From contig JAVJRK010000016.1 in assembly GCA_040218445.1 (NCBI GenBank), positions 133,682 through 197,681 on the forward strand: a stretch of DNA of 64,000 nt. The letters are read 5' to 3'. The translations under genes were made by a program, and so were the position numbers. The notes beneath the pieces are model-generated. The model was not told where the DNA came from, did not search any database, and was given only the letters and a program-made list of their open reading frames with translations. Positions 34,287 through 41,405 of the stretch are shown here, piece after piece; within the stretch, counting starts at the first letter, position 1; each line of letters starts with the position of its first letter. The stretch comes from UBA1479 sp040218445. GTDB lineage: Bacteria > Pseudomonadota > Alphaproteobacteria > Rhodospirillales > Casp-alpha2.

Positions 34287-35024
34287 CTAGATCATGGTCA
34301 TACCGCCGTTCACATGGATTGTCTGCCCCGTTACATAAGAGGCTTCGTCACTGGCCAGGTAAAGCGATGCAGCGGCGATTTCCTCGGATGTGCCCATGCG
34401 GCCCGCGGGAATGGCGCCCATGATGCCTTCTTTTTGCGAATCGTTAAGCTCGTCCGTCATGGCTGTCTGGATAAAACCGGGCGCGATGCAGTTCACGGTA
34501 ATTCCCCGCGCCGCCACTTCCTGGGCCAACGATTTCGACATGCCGATCATGCCGGCCTTGGACGCCGCGTAATTGACCTGTCCGGCATTGCCGGTCACGC
34601 CGACGATCGAGGTAATGCCGATAATGCGGCCGTGGCGCTTTTTCATCATGCCGCGCAGCACTGCACGCGACAGGCGGAAGGCGGCGGTCAGGTTGACGTC
34701 CAGGACCTCCTGCCAGTCTTCGTCTTTCATGCGCATCATCAGGGTGTCGCGGGTCAGGCCCGCGTTATTGACCAGAATGTCGATACCACCCATGGCGGCC
34801 TCGGCCTCGGCGGCGAGTTTGTCCGTGCCCTCGGCCGACGACAGGTCAGCCGGCAGGATATGCGTCCGCGCACCCAATTCCTTGGCCAGCGGTTCCATGG
34901 CCTCGACCCGGCGGCCCGAAAGCGCCACCTCGGCCCCCGCACCGTGCAGGGCGCGAGCAATGGCCCCGCCAATCCCGCCCGACGCCCCGGTTACCAGGGC
35001 GGTTTTTCCCGAAAGATCGAACAT
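34287..35024 (-). CDS. fabG: 3-oxoacyl-ACP reductase FabG
   Basis: The 245-residue classical SDR has VTGASGGIGGAIARAL near the start and NNAGLTRDTL in the middle. SIVGVTGNAGQVNYAASKAG supplies Ser, Tyr and Lys of the active site, and VTGQTIHVNGGMTMI ends it, the common FabG tail. It reduces 3-oxoacyl-ACP with NADPH. It lies between fabD and acpP, as expected. Confidence 0.97.
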   Translation of the reverse strand: MFDLSGKTALVTGASGGIGGAIARALHGAGAEVALSGRRVEAMEPLAKELGARTHILPADLSSAEGTDKLAAEAEAAMGGIDILVNNAGLTRDTLMMRMKDEDWQEVLDVNLTAAFRLSRAVLRGMMKKRHGRIIGITSIVGVTGNAGQVNYAASKAGMIGMSKSLAQEVAARGITVNCIAPGFIQTAMTDELNDSQKEGIMGAIPAGRMGTSEEIAAASLYLASDEASYVTGQTIHVNGGMTMI

Positions 35025-35078
35025 GGTTTTCCCCTACTGTCTTTGATCTATCCGTTTATCCGGTCGTTAGACCGACCG

Positions 35079-36038
35079 TTAAAGCGATCCCAGAAAGGCT
35101 TCGACCTCTTCGGGCGTGCCGACGTTCTGTACCGTGATATCGCGGTCGATGCGCCGTGCCAGTCCGGCCAGGACCTTGCCCGATCCGACTTCGACCAGGG
35201 TATCGATGCCCTGCTCTTTCAGCTGCTGGACGCTTTCCCGCCAGCGCACCATGCCGGTGACCTGTTCGACCAGCAGGCGCTTGATCTCCGCTGTGTCTTC
35301 GACCGGTGCCGACGTCACGTTCGCCATCACCGGCACGGCCGGTGCATTGGCATCCACTTCGGCCAGGGCCGCCGCCATGGCGTCTGCCGCCGGCTGCATC
35401 AGCGCACAATGGAAGGGCGCCGACACCGGCAGCAGAACCGCACGCTTGGCGCCCGCTTCCTTGGCCAATTCACACGCCCGCTCGACAGCGCCGACTGATC
35501 CTGAAATGACGATCTGGCCCGGCGCATTGTCGTTTCCGGCCTGGCAAACCTCGCCCTCGACGGCACCCGGGGCCGCCATGGCGCCTTCGCAGACCTTTTC
35601 CACCGCATCCATTTCCAAACCCATCAAGGCGGCCATCGCGCCCTGGCCGACCGGAACGGCTTTCTGCATTTCGGTGCCGCGCGTTTTCAGAAGACGCGCC
35701 GTATCGGCCAGCGAGAACGTGCCCGCCGCCGCCAGGGCCGAATATTCACCAAGGGAATGCCCTGCCACGAAGTCGGCACGGCTGGCCAGATCGAACCCGC
35801 CTTCCGCCTTCAATACGGCCATAACGGCCATGCTCGCGGTCATGATCGCGGGCTGCGCGTTGGCCGTCAGGGTCAATTCATCCTCGGGCCCGTTGAACAT
35901 GATCTTGGACAGATTCTGTTTCAGGGTTTCGTCCACTTCCTGGTGGACCTCGCGGGCGGCGGCGAAGGCATCAAAGATGTCCTTGCCCATACCCACCGTC
36001 TGGGAACCTTGTCCCGGGAAAATCAGCGCGCGTGCCAT
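35079..36038 (-). CDS. fabD: malonyl-CoA:ACP transacylase FabD
   Basis: The 319-residue protein opens with ARALIFPGQGSQTVGMGKD. Its active serine is at residue 95 in GHSLGEYSALAAAG. APFHCALMQPAADAM holds the catalytic histidine. It loads malonyl groups onto AcpP. Start 36038 is chosen since the FPGQGSQ motif normally lies within ten residues of the N-terminus. It is the first gene of the fab-mltG block. Confidence 0.97.
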   Translation of the reverse strand: MARALIFPGQGSQTVGMGKDIFDAFAAAREVHQEVDETLKQNLSKIMFNGPEDELTLTANAQPAIMTASMAVMAVLKAEGGFDLASRADFVAGHSLGEYSALAAAGTFSLADTARLLKTRGTEMQKAVPVGQGAMAALMGLEMDAVEKVCEGAMAAPGAVEGEVCQAGNDNAPGQIVISGSVGAVERACELAKEAGAKRAVLLPVSAPFHCALMQPAADAMAAALAEVDANAPAVPVMANVTSAPVEDTAEIKRLLVEQVTGMVRWRESVQQLKEQGIDTLVEVGSGKVLAGLARRIDRDITVQNVGTPEEVEAFLGSL

Positions 36039-36153
36039 GAAAGCGACTGTGCTCCGTTCATTGAATTGGGGCGAGAGGTATTGCCGCCGCACCCCTGCCC
36101 TGTCAAGGGCGCTTGACGGGGCTGTGCCGCCCGGTTCCGGCTGTTCTGAGCCC

Positions 36154-36366
36154 TCATGTTCCGCCTTTTTTCCGGAATACCGATCTCAGGCGCTCCTTTT
36201 CCGCCAGTCGTTGCTTCAGGTTTTCAGGAACATGCAGGCCTTCGCGTTCGCGCGCGACCACCCAGTCCTCTAACGCCCGCGGCAAAACACGGTCCAGTTC
36301 TTCCAATCTGACAAGCGCTGCCTGGGTTTCTTCGGAAAGGCCCAAGGCATGTTGGGCGTCGGTCAA
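36154..36366 (-). CDS. small helical protein of unknown function (70 residues)
   Basis: The frame starts with TTG at 36366, with GGAGG 6 bases upstream, a strong site that supports a real gene. The product is highly charged and predicted almost entirely helical (for example EETQAALVRLEELDRVLPRA), ending in a basic FRKKGGT tail. I recognise no family. It points the same way as fabD, 115 bases upstream of it, and diverges from the membrane-protein gene at 36555. Confidence 0.55.
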   Translation of the reverse strand: MTDAQHALGLSEETQAALVRLEELDRVLPRALEDWVVAREREGLHVPENLKQRLAEKERLRSVFRKKGGT

Positions 36367-36554
36367 ACGTCACCTCCCAAAAGCAGGGCTTCAGGTTAGA
36401 CTTTCCCCCAGCGCACGACAACTACACGAACACCACAGTCAATCTTCCGTTAGATGCCCGGTTTCCACATGGGGTGCTTTTAAATATTTTGAGACCCTTC
36501 AAGAAGCCTCCATACTTGACACTCCCCAAAGGCCCCAGAACAAGGAAACAAGCC

Positions 36555-37073
36555 GTGAACGACGACACCAAGGAGAGCAAATCCTACGACGTAGAGGGGT
36601 CTCAGGTCCGAATTTCTGTTGCCTGCGGAAAGCTGATCTATTTTCTTGTCGCGCTGATCCTTTTGGCGTTATCGGTCGGCATCATCGGCTATGGCTTGGT
36701 CGAAATTTTCAAGGGATTTCAAGAAGGTACGGACATCATATCGCCCATGCTCGACGGTGTTGCCCTGTCGGTTCTGGGACTCGCCGTAATCGATGTGTCG
36801 AAATATCTGCTGGACGAGGAGGTATTCCGCAACCGGGAACTCGGCGCCGCCTCGGAAGCCCGCGCGACGCTGACCAAGTTCTTCACCATCATCACGATCG
36901 CTGTCAGCCTTGAAGCTGTCGTGTTGATTTTCAGCTCGATCAAGGAGCAAAACTCCGAGGGACTGGTTTATCCGGTTTATCTCCTGCTGACGGCTGTCGT
37001 CATCACGCTGGGATTAGGCCTTTTCCAGTGGCTGAACGCCAAGGCCGAGGAAATAACGAAAAACACCGGATAA
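36555..37073 (+). CDS. four-helix membrane protein of unknown function
   Basis: A 172-residue protein results if GTG at 36555 is the start, with AAGGA 9 bases upstream. An ATG at 36474 would add 27 basic, proline-rich residues. After a soluble lead with KSYDVEGSQVRISVACG come four hydrophobic segments at about 23-45, 60-80, 105-125 and 135-155. The loop between helices 2 and 3 is charged (VSKYLLDEEVFRNREL). Similar proteins are, as I recall, sometimes labelled 'general glycosylation pathway protein', a name I would not rely on. It lies alone between divergent and ribosomal genes. Confidence 0.65.
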   Translation: MNDDTKESKSYDVEGSQVRISVACGKLIYFLVALILLALSVGIIGYGLVEIFKGFQEGTDIISPMLDGVALSVLGLAVIDVSKYLLDEEVFRNRELGAASEARATLTKFFTIITIAVSLEAVVLIFSSIKEQNSEGLVYPVYLLLTAVVITLGLGLFQWLNAKAEEITKNTG

Positions 37074-37115
37074 CAATCCGCCAACACAGCTCCAACCGCC
37101 CGGAATTCTGCGCGC

Positions 37116-37143
37116 TTGCGCCAGTTCTCCGAATGTGTATAGT
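37116..37143 (+). promoter_or_regulatory. promoter of the rpsF operon
   Basis: A -35 TTGCGC (37116-37121), a 16-base spacer and -10 TATAGT (37138-37143) form a good sigma70-type promoter. It would give an mRNA leader of about 95 bases before rpsF. A GC-rich discriminator (GCGCCGCC) follows, as is common for ribosomal promoters under stringent control. Confidence 0.7.
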
Positions 37144-37198
37144 GCGCCGCCTCGGGGCAAATTCCCCGAACTCCTTGTCGGTCAGGATTGAATTGGCC

Positions 37199-37232
37199 GG
37201 CTATGCCTCCGCGGTGGAGGCTGAGACAAGCC
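37199..37232 (+). promoter_or_regulatory. two-part hairpin in the rpsF leader, candidate S6:S18 autoregulatory site
   Basis: Inner arms GCCTCC (37205-37210) and GGAGGC (37216-37221) close a GCGGT loop. Outer arms GGCT (37199-37202) and AGCC (37229-37232) flank it with unpaired bases between. It ends 13 bases before the rpsF start and thus overlaps the translation-initiation region. Bacterial rpsF leaders often bind the S6:S18 complex. Whether this fold has that motif needs comparison. A second hairpin, CGGGG-CAAATT-CCCCG, lies at 37153-37168. Confidence 0.4.
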
Positions 37233-37245
37233 AAAGGGAGCTTAT

Positions 37246-37716
37246 ATGCCGTACTACGAGAGCGTGTTTATCGCGCGACCCGACATTTCGTCTGCTCAAG
37301 TCGACGGTCTGGTCGAAACCTTCGAAAAAGCTATCTCCGGTGGTGGTGGCAGCATCCAGAAGAAAGAATACTGGGGGCTGCGCAACCTTTCCTATCGCAT
37401 CAAGAAGAACCGCAAGGGGCATTATATGCTCATGAACATCGACGCACCGGCCGACGCCGTTGCCGAGATGGAGCGCCAAATGCGGATCAACGAAGACGTG
37501 ATGCGTCACATGACCCTGCGCGTGGACGAACTTGAAGAAGGCCCGTCCGTAATCGTGCAGAACAAGGATCGTGACGACCGTCCGCGCCGCGGCGGCCCGC
37601 GCCCTGACCGGGGCGATCGAGGCGACCGCCCGGACCGTGGTGATCGGGGAGACCGTGCCCCGCGCCAGGATTCCGGCACTTCGGACAACGCCAGCGATAA
37701 GGGAGATGATGCATGA
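37246..37716 (+). CDS. rpsF: 30S ribosomal protein S6 with extended RGD-rich tail
   Basis: The 156-residue protein has the S6 ferredoxin-like domain in residues 1 to about 100 (MPYYESVFIARPDISSAQVD, then YWGLRNLSYRIKKNRKGHY). A C-terminal extension of about 50 residues is rich in Arg, Gly and Asp (PDRGDRGDRPDRGDRGDRAP) and ends acidic. S6 binds S18 on the 30S platform. GGGAG precedes the ATG. The stop overlaps the rpsR start as ATGA, giving translational coupling. Confidence 0.97.
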   Translation: MPYYESVFIARPDISSAQVDGLVETFEKAISGGGGSIQKKEYWGLRNLSYRIKKNRKGHYMLMNIDAPADAVAEMERQMRINEDVMRHMTLRVDELEEGPSVIVQNKDRDDRPRRGGPRPDRGDRGDRPDRGDRGDRAPRQDSGTSDNASDKGDDA

Positions 37717-37973
37717 AACCCGAACCCGTAAGATCGACGGGCCGGAGCAACCGCCCGGTCTTCAATCGTCGCCGCAAAAGCTGCCCGTTCGCCGGGTCGA
37801 ATGCGCCGAAGATCGACTATAAGGACACGCGCCTTCTGGGTCGCTTCATTTCCGAACGCGGAAAGATCGTCCCCTCGCGCATTACCGCCGTTTCCAACAA
37901 GAAACAGCGCGAGCTGGCCAAGGCCATCAAGCGGGCCCGTTTTCTTGCCCTGCTTCCTTACGTCGTAAAGTAA
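37713..37973 (+). CDS. rpsR: 30S ribosomal protein S18
   Basis: The 86-residue basic protein has the family pattern RRRKSCPFAGSNAPKIDYKD and VPSRITAVSNKKQRELAKAI. It keeps only one cysteine in the CPF segment, so it is not a complete zinc-binding form. It pairs with S6 on the small subunit. Its start overlaps the rpsF stop by four bases. Confidence 0.97.
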   Translation: MKPEPVRSTGRSNRPVFNRRRKSCPFAGSNAPKIDYKDTRLLGRFISERGKIVPSRITAVSNKKQRELAKAIKRARFLALLPYVVK

Positions 37974-38012
37974 CTGGGATAAGGGCTCCCCGGAACTCCG
38001 GGGGCATGACCC

Positions 38013-38963
38013 ATGCCGAAAACGTTTTTGATTTCCATCTGTGCAGGCCTGTTGAGCCTGATAGCGGCCATGCCGGCCCTGAACGGCGCCCCTGGTGGGT
38101 TGTTGCTGTTCTATGTCGCCGCCTTGCCGATCTATCTTGCCGGTTTCGCCTTTGGCGTGACGGCGGGCACGGTGGCGTCCTTAAGCGGTTTCGTCGCGGC
38201 GATTGCCCTTGGCGGAATGCTGGTGGCCGGGGTGTTCGCCCTGGTCCATCTGCTGCCCGCCTGGACCGTGATTCGTCAGGCCATGCTTCAACGCACGGCA
38301 GCGGACGGTCATACGGAATGGATGCCGCCGGGCTCGATCGTTGCCAGCCTGGCCGGTCTTGCCGCATCGATGATGCTGCTTGCCGGTCTGGTCTTCATGG
38401 CCAACGGTACGGGGCTCAGCACCATCGTCACCGACCGTCTGACCGACGTGCTGGCCACCGTGGCCCCGGGCACGCCGCAAGCGGCACGGGATGAAATGGT
38501 TCAGCTTTACGGGCCGCTATTACCCGCATCCCTGGGGTCAAGCTGGGTCATCATGGCCATGATCAGCGCCGCCGTGGCGCAATCGATCCTGGCCCGGGCC
38601 GGCCGCAACATGCGCCCGACCCCGCGTTACGCAAACCTGGTCCTGCCGGAATGGATTTCCTGGGCCATGGTGGGTACAGCGGTGGTGTCCCTGGTCGCGG
38701 GCGGAGAAATTCAATTCCTTGCCCGCAACCTGACTCTGGCCCTGGCCGTTCCTTTCTTTCTTTTGGGATTGGCCGTGTTTCACCACTGGGCCCGCCGGGT
38801 CCGGGGTGGCGGGTTTGCCCTGGTCGCCATTTACTTTTTGGTTTTCGTTGTCGGTTGGGCCGGTCTGTTAGTGACCGCCGCGATCGGTATTTTGGAACAA
38901 TGGGGCGGTATCCGACGTCGGCTTGCCGGCCCTTCTAGCGGCACCCCGCCGCATGACGAGTGA
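38013..38963 (+). CDS. DUF2232 integral membrane protein
   Basis: The 316-residue protein has about eight hydrophobic helices. It lies between rpsR and rplI, the position typical of DUF2232 proteins in alphaproteobacteria. LPNLVLPEWISWAM-like wording (YANLVLPEWISWAMVGTA) and AVPFFLLGLAVFHHWARR near the C-terminus match the family. No function is known. The tail is short, hydrophilic and proline-rich. It starts 39 bases after rpsR and ends 15 bases before rplI. Confidence 0.88.
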   Translation: MPKTFLISICAGLLSLIAAMPALNGAPGGLLLFYVAALPIYLAGFAFGVTAGTVASLSGFVAAIALGGMLVAGVFALVHLLPAWTVIRQAMLQRTAADGHTEWMPPGSIVASLAGLAASMMLLAGLVFMANGTGLSTIVTDRLTDVLATVAPGTPQAARDEMVQLYGPLLPASLGSSWVIMAMISAAVAQSILARAGRNMRPTPRYANLVLPEWISWAMVGTAVVSLVAGGEIQFLARNLTLALAVPFFLLGLAVFHHWARRVRGGGFALVAIYFLVFVVGWAGLLVTAAIGILEQWGGIRRRLAGPSSGTPPHDE

Positions 38964-38978
38964 GTAGGAGAGATCGCA

Positions 38979-39749
38979 ATGGACGTGATCCTTTTGGAAC
39001 GCATCGAAAAATTGGGCCAGATGGGCGACGTGGTAAACGTCAAACCCGGCTTTGCCCGTAACTACCTTCTGCCGCAGAAAAAGGCCCTGCGCGCCACGGA
39101 CGACAACAAGCGTGTGTTCGAGGCCCAGAAAGCGCAGCTTGAGGCCCAGAACCTGGAGCACCGCAAGGAAGCGGAATCCGTCGCATCAAAGATGGACGGC
39201 GAGGCTATCATCCTGATCCGCCAGGCCGGCGAAGCCGGTCAACTGTACGGTTCGGTCAATGCGCGCGACGTCGCCGAGGCCCTGACGGGCGCCGGCTTCA
39301 CCGTTGCCCGCAGCCAGGTTGAACTGCCGATCCCGATCAAGACCCTGGGTCTGCATGACGTAACCGTACGCCTGCATCCGGAAGTCACCGTTACCGTGAC
39401 GGCCAACGTCGCCCGCACGGAGGATGAAGCCAAGGTTCAGACCGACACCGGCAATGCCGTTGTCGGCGAGGACGCGGCCGAGGCCGCCGCCGAAGCCATG
39501 GATGTGGCCCAGCAGGCTGCCGAAGCCATGGCCGCCCAGGCGGACGAAGTATTTGAAGACGCCGCCGCCGGCGAAGTGATCGCCGAAGCCGAAGACCTGG
39601 TCCAGGCGGAAGCGGACGCTGCAGAGAAAGCCAAGCAGGAAGCCCTGCGCAAGGTCGAACTGGAAGCCCAGGCACAGGCTGCGGCCGAAGCGGAAGCCGA
39701 AAACGCCGAAGGCGATGCGGAAGCTGCGGAAGAAGCCGAAGACAAGTAA
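38979..39749 (+). CDS. rplI: 50S ribosomal protein L9 with long acidic C-terminal extension
   Basis: Residues 1 to about 148 are a normal L9: the N-domain has VILLERIEKLGQMGDVVNVK and FARNYLLPQKKA, then the long helix and the C-domain (LGLHDVTVRLHPEV). A further 105 residues made largely of Ala and Glu follow, predicted helical and strongly acidic (for example EALRKVELEAQAQAAAEAEA). L9 binds 23S rRNA at the L1 stalk base and helps fidelity. Extensions of this kind occur in alphaproteobacteria, and their role is unknown. AGGAGAG precedes the ATG. It is the last gene before a terminator. Confidence 0.96.
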   Translation: MDVILLERIEKLGQMGDVVNVKPGFARNYLLPQKKALRATDDNKRVFEAQKAQLEAQNLEHRKEAESVASKMDGEAIILIRQAGEAGQLYGSVNARDVAEALTGAGFTVARSQVELPIPIKTLGLHDVTVRLHPEVTVTVTANVARTEDEAKVQTDTGNAVVGEDAAEAAAEAMDVAQQAAEAMAAQADEVFEDAAAGEVIAEAEDLVQAEADAAEKAKQEALRKVELEAQAQAAAEAEAENAEGDAEAAEEAEDK

Positions 39750-39787
39750 ATGTCTTCCACCCACTCTTTCGGGCAAACGATACGAAC

Positions 39788-39817
39788 AAAGGCGGTCCTT
39801 AAGGGGCCGCCTTTTTT
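39788..39817 (+). terminator. factor-independent terminator of the rpsF-rplI operon
   Basis: AAAGGCGG (39788-39795) pairs with CCGCCTTT (39807-39814), with the loop partly paired as well (CC-TTAA-GG). Six T residues run to 39817. It begins 39 bases after the rplI stop. Confidence 0.9.
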
Positions 39818-39879
39818 CATGGCCAATCGGCCGGAATCCTTACATTAGAAACAACGCATTGACTCCCGATCCGATTTTT

Positions 39880-39909
39880 AGAACAATTATAAAGTCCCAA
39901 GGTTGTTCT
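39880..39909. promoter_or_regulatory. inverted repeat in the promoter region of cfa
   Basis: AGAACAA (39880-39886) and TTGTTCT (39903-39909) are perfect inverted 7-mers 23 bases apart centre to centre, about two helical turns. A TATAAA at 39888-39893 lies between them and a TTGACT at 39859, but their spacing (23) is too long for a standard promoter. It is a candidate operator or activator site 62 bases before the cfa start. Confidence 0.4.
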
Positions 39910-39970
39910 TAATTATCATGGAAATGCCCAGGGGAAGAAAGGCACAGGCCATCCCCGGGGGGAGGTGGAT

Positions 39971-41215
39971 ATGCTGTTCGCACATACCCTTCGCCACATC
40001 GTAAAAGCCGGCCGGCTGACGGCAATAGACGCCCACGGCAAAGAACATGTTTTTTCAGGTTCCCCCGGCAGCGAAATCACCATCCGGCTGCATGATCCAT
40101 CCCTTCATTGGAAGCTGTTCTTCAACCCCGGTCTCTACCTGGGCGAAGCCTATATGGACGGAACGCTGACCGTCGAAAACGGCACGATCTACGATTTTCT
40201 GGCTTTCGCGACCTCCAACATGGAAATCGCGGGCGGGCACAAGGTCATGGAATGGGTCGCCGCCGCCGATACCCTGTTCCGCCGTCTGCAACAGTACAAT
40301 CCCGTATCCAGGGCGCGGAAGAACGTCGCTCATCACTATGACCTGAACGGACAATTGTACGAACTGTTCCTGGATGCCGACCGGCAATATTCCTGTGCCT
40401 ATTTTTATGCCCCCGACGACGACCTGGAAACCGCCCAATTGAACAAGAAACGCCACCTAGCGGCCAAGTTGGCGATCGAGCCGGGCATGAAGGTTTTGGA
40501 CATCGGCTGCGGCTGGGGTGGGTTAGGGTTGTATCTGGCAAGCGAACTGGACTGCGAAGTCACGGGGCTGACGCTGTCCACCGAGCAACTGGCCGTCGCC
40601 CGGGCGCGGGCCGAAAAAGCGGGGCTTGCCGGCAAGGTACAATTTCACCTGCGCGACTACCGCGAGCAGACCGGCACATTCGACCGCATCGTTTCCGTCG
40701 GCATGTTCGAACATGTCGGCATCACCCACTACAGAGAATACTTCGACACGGTGAAACGGCTGCTGACGGACGACGGCGTGGCGTTGATCCATACCATCGG
40801 GCGGTCGGAAATGCCGCGCGCGACCAACCCCTGGATTCGCAAATACATCTTCCCGGGCGGCTACGTCCCGGCACTATCCGAAGTCATGCAAAGCATCGAG
40901 CACACCCGCCTTATCACGACCGACGTGGAAATCCTGCGCCTGCATTACGCGGAAACGCTCAAACATTGGCGCGGCCGTTTTCAGGCCAACCGAAGCGAGG
41001 CGAAACAGCTATACGACGAGCGCTTCTGCCGCATGTGGGACTACTACCTGGCAGCCAGCGAATGTTCGTTCCGGTATCTGGACAACGTGGTGTTCCAAAT
41101 TCAACTGTCGAAAAACCGCAACACCCTGCCGCTGACCCGCGATTACATCACCGAATGGGAAAAGCGTGCGAATCGGCGGCACAAGGCATCCCGAAGCGAC
41201 GGCGCCGCCGCCTGA
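39971..41215 (+). CDS. cfa: cyclopropane-fatty-acyl-phospholipid synthase
   Basis: The 414-residue protein has an N-terminal lipid-binding region (FFNPGLYLGEAYMDGTLTV). A SAM methyltransferase domain holds VLDIGCGWGGLGLYLASE. YSCAYFYAPDDDLETAQLNK is the conserved Cfa signature, and SVGMFEHVGITHYREYF contains catalytic-site residues. It transfers a methylene from SAM to unsaturated acyl chains in membrane lipids. ATG 39971 is preferred over GTG 39965, which overlaps the GGGGAGG ribosome site. It is set between the rplI terminator and dnaB. Confidence 0.93.
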   Translation: MLFAHTLRHIVKAGRLTAIDAHGKEHVFSGSPGSEITIRLHDPSLHWKLFFNPGLYLGEAYMDGTLTVENGTIYDFLAFATSNMEIAGGHKVMEWVAAADTLFRRLQQYNPVSRARKNVAHHYDLNGQLYELFLDADRQYSCAYFYAPDDDLETAQLNKKRHLAAKLAIEPGMKVLDIGCGWGGLGLYLASELDCEVTGLTLSTEQLAVARARAEKAGLAGKVQFHLRDYREQTGTFDRIVSVGMFEHVGITHYREYFDTVKRLLTDDGVALIHTIGRSEMPRATNPWIRKYIFPGGYVPALSEVMQSIEHTRLITTDVEILRLHYAETLKHWRGRFQANRSEAKQLYDERFCRMWDYYLAASECSFRYLDNVVFQIQLSKNRNTLPLTRDYITEWEKRANRRHKASRSDGAAA

Positions 41216-41269
41216 AGGCATGTCCCCCAAACCCGCATGCAGCTTGCCGGGGCGTCCCGTGGCTTGAAA

Positions 41270-41278
41270 TTATCCACA
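41270..41278 (+). promoter_or_regulatory. consensus DnaA box upstream of dnaB
   Basis: TTATCCACA, a perfect match to the TTATNCACA consensus, lies 127 bases before the dnaB start in a 190-base intergenic gap. Only one exact box is present; TTATCCCACA near 41340 has an extra base. A single 9-mer can arise by chance, so it supports DnaA binding only modestly. Confidence 0.4.
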
Positions 41279-41405
41279 AGCCATCCCCATACTCACATTC
41301 CGACCGCTGGGTATGGATTTTCATGCACACTGGATTTCATTATCCCACACGAAATCCGGGCCTCCCCCTACCCGAACGGTACGGCTTTGGATTACCAGTG
41401 AACTC

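Noticed and set aside
33885..35498. A 537-residue open frame on the + strand
   Set aside because: It runs antisense to acpP, fabG and fabD, which have clear family motifs, and its protein is low-complexity His/Arg-rich with no similarity.
36474..36554. N-terminal extension of the membrane protein from ATG 36474
   Set aside because: It has no ribosome site and the added 27 residues are basic and proline-rich, while GTG 36555 has AAGGA at a good distance.
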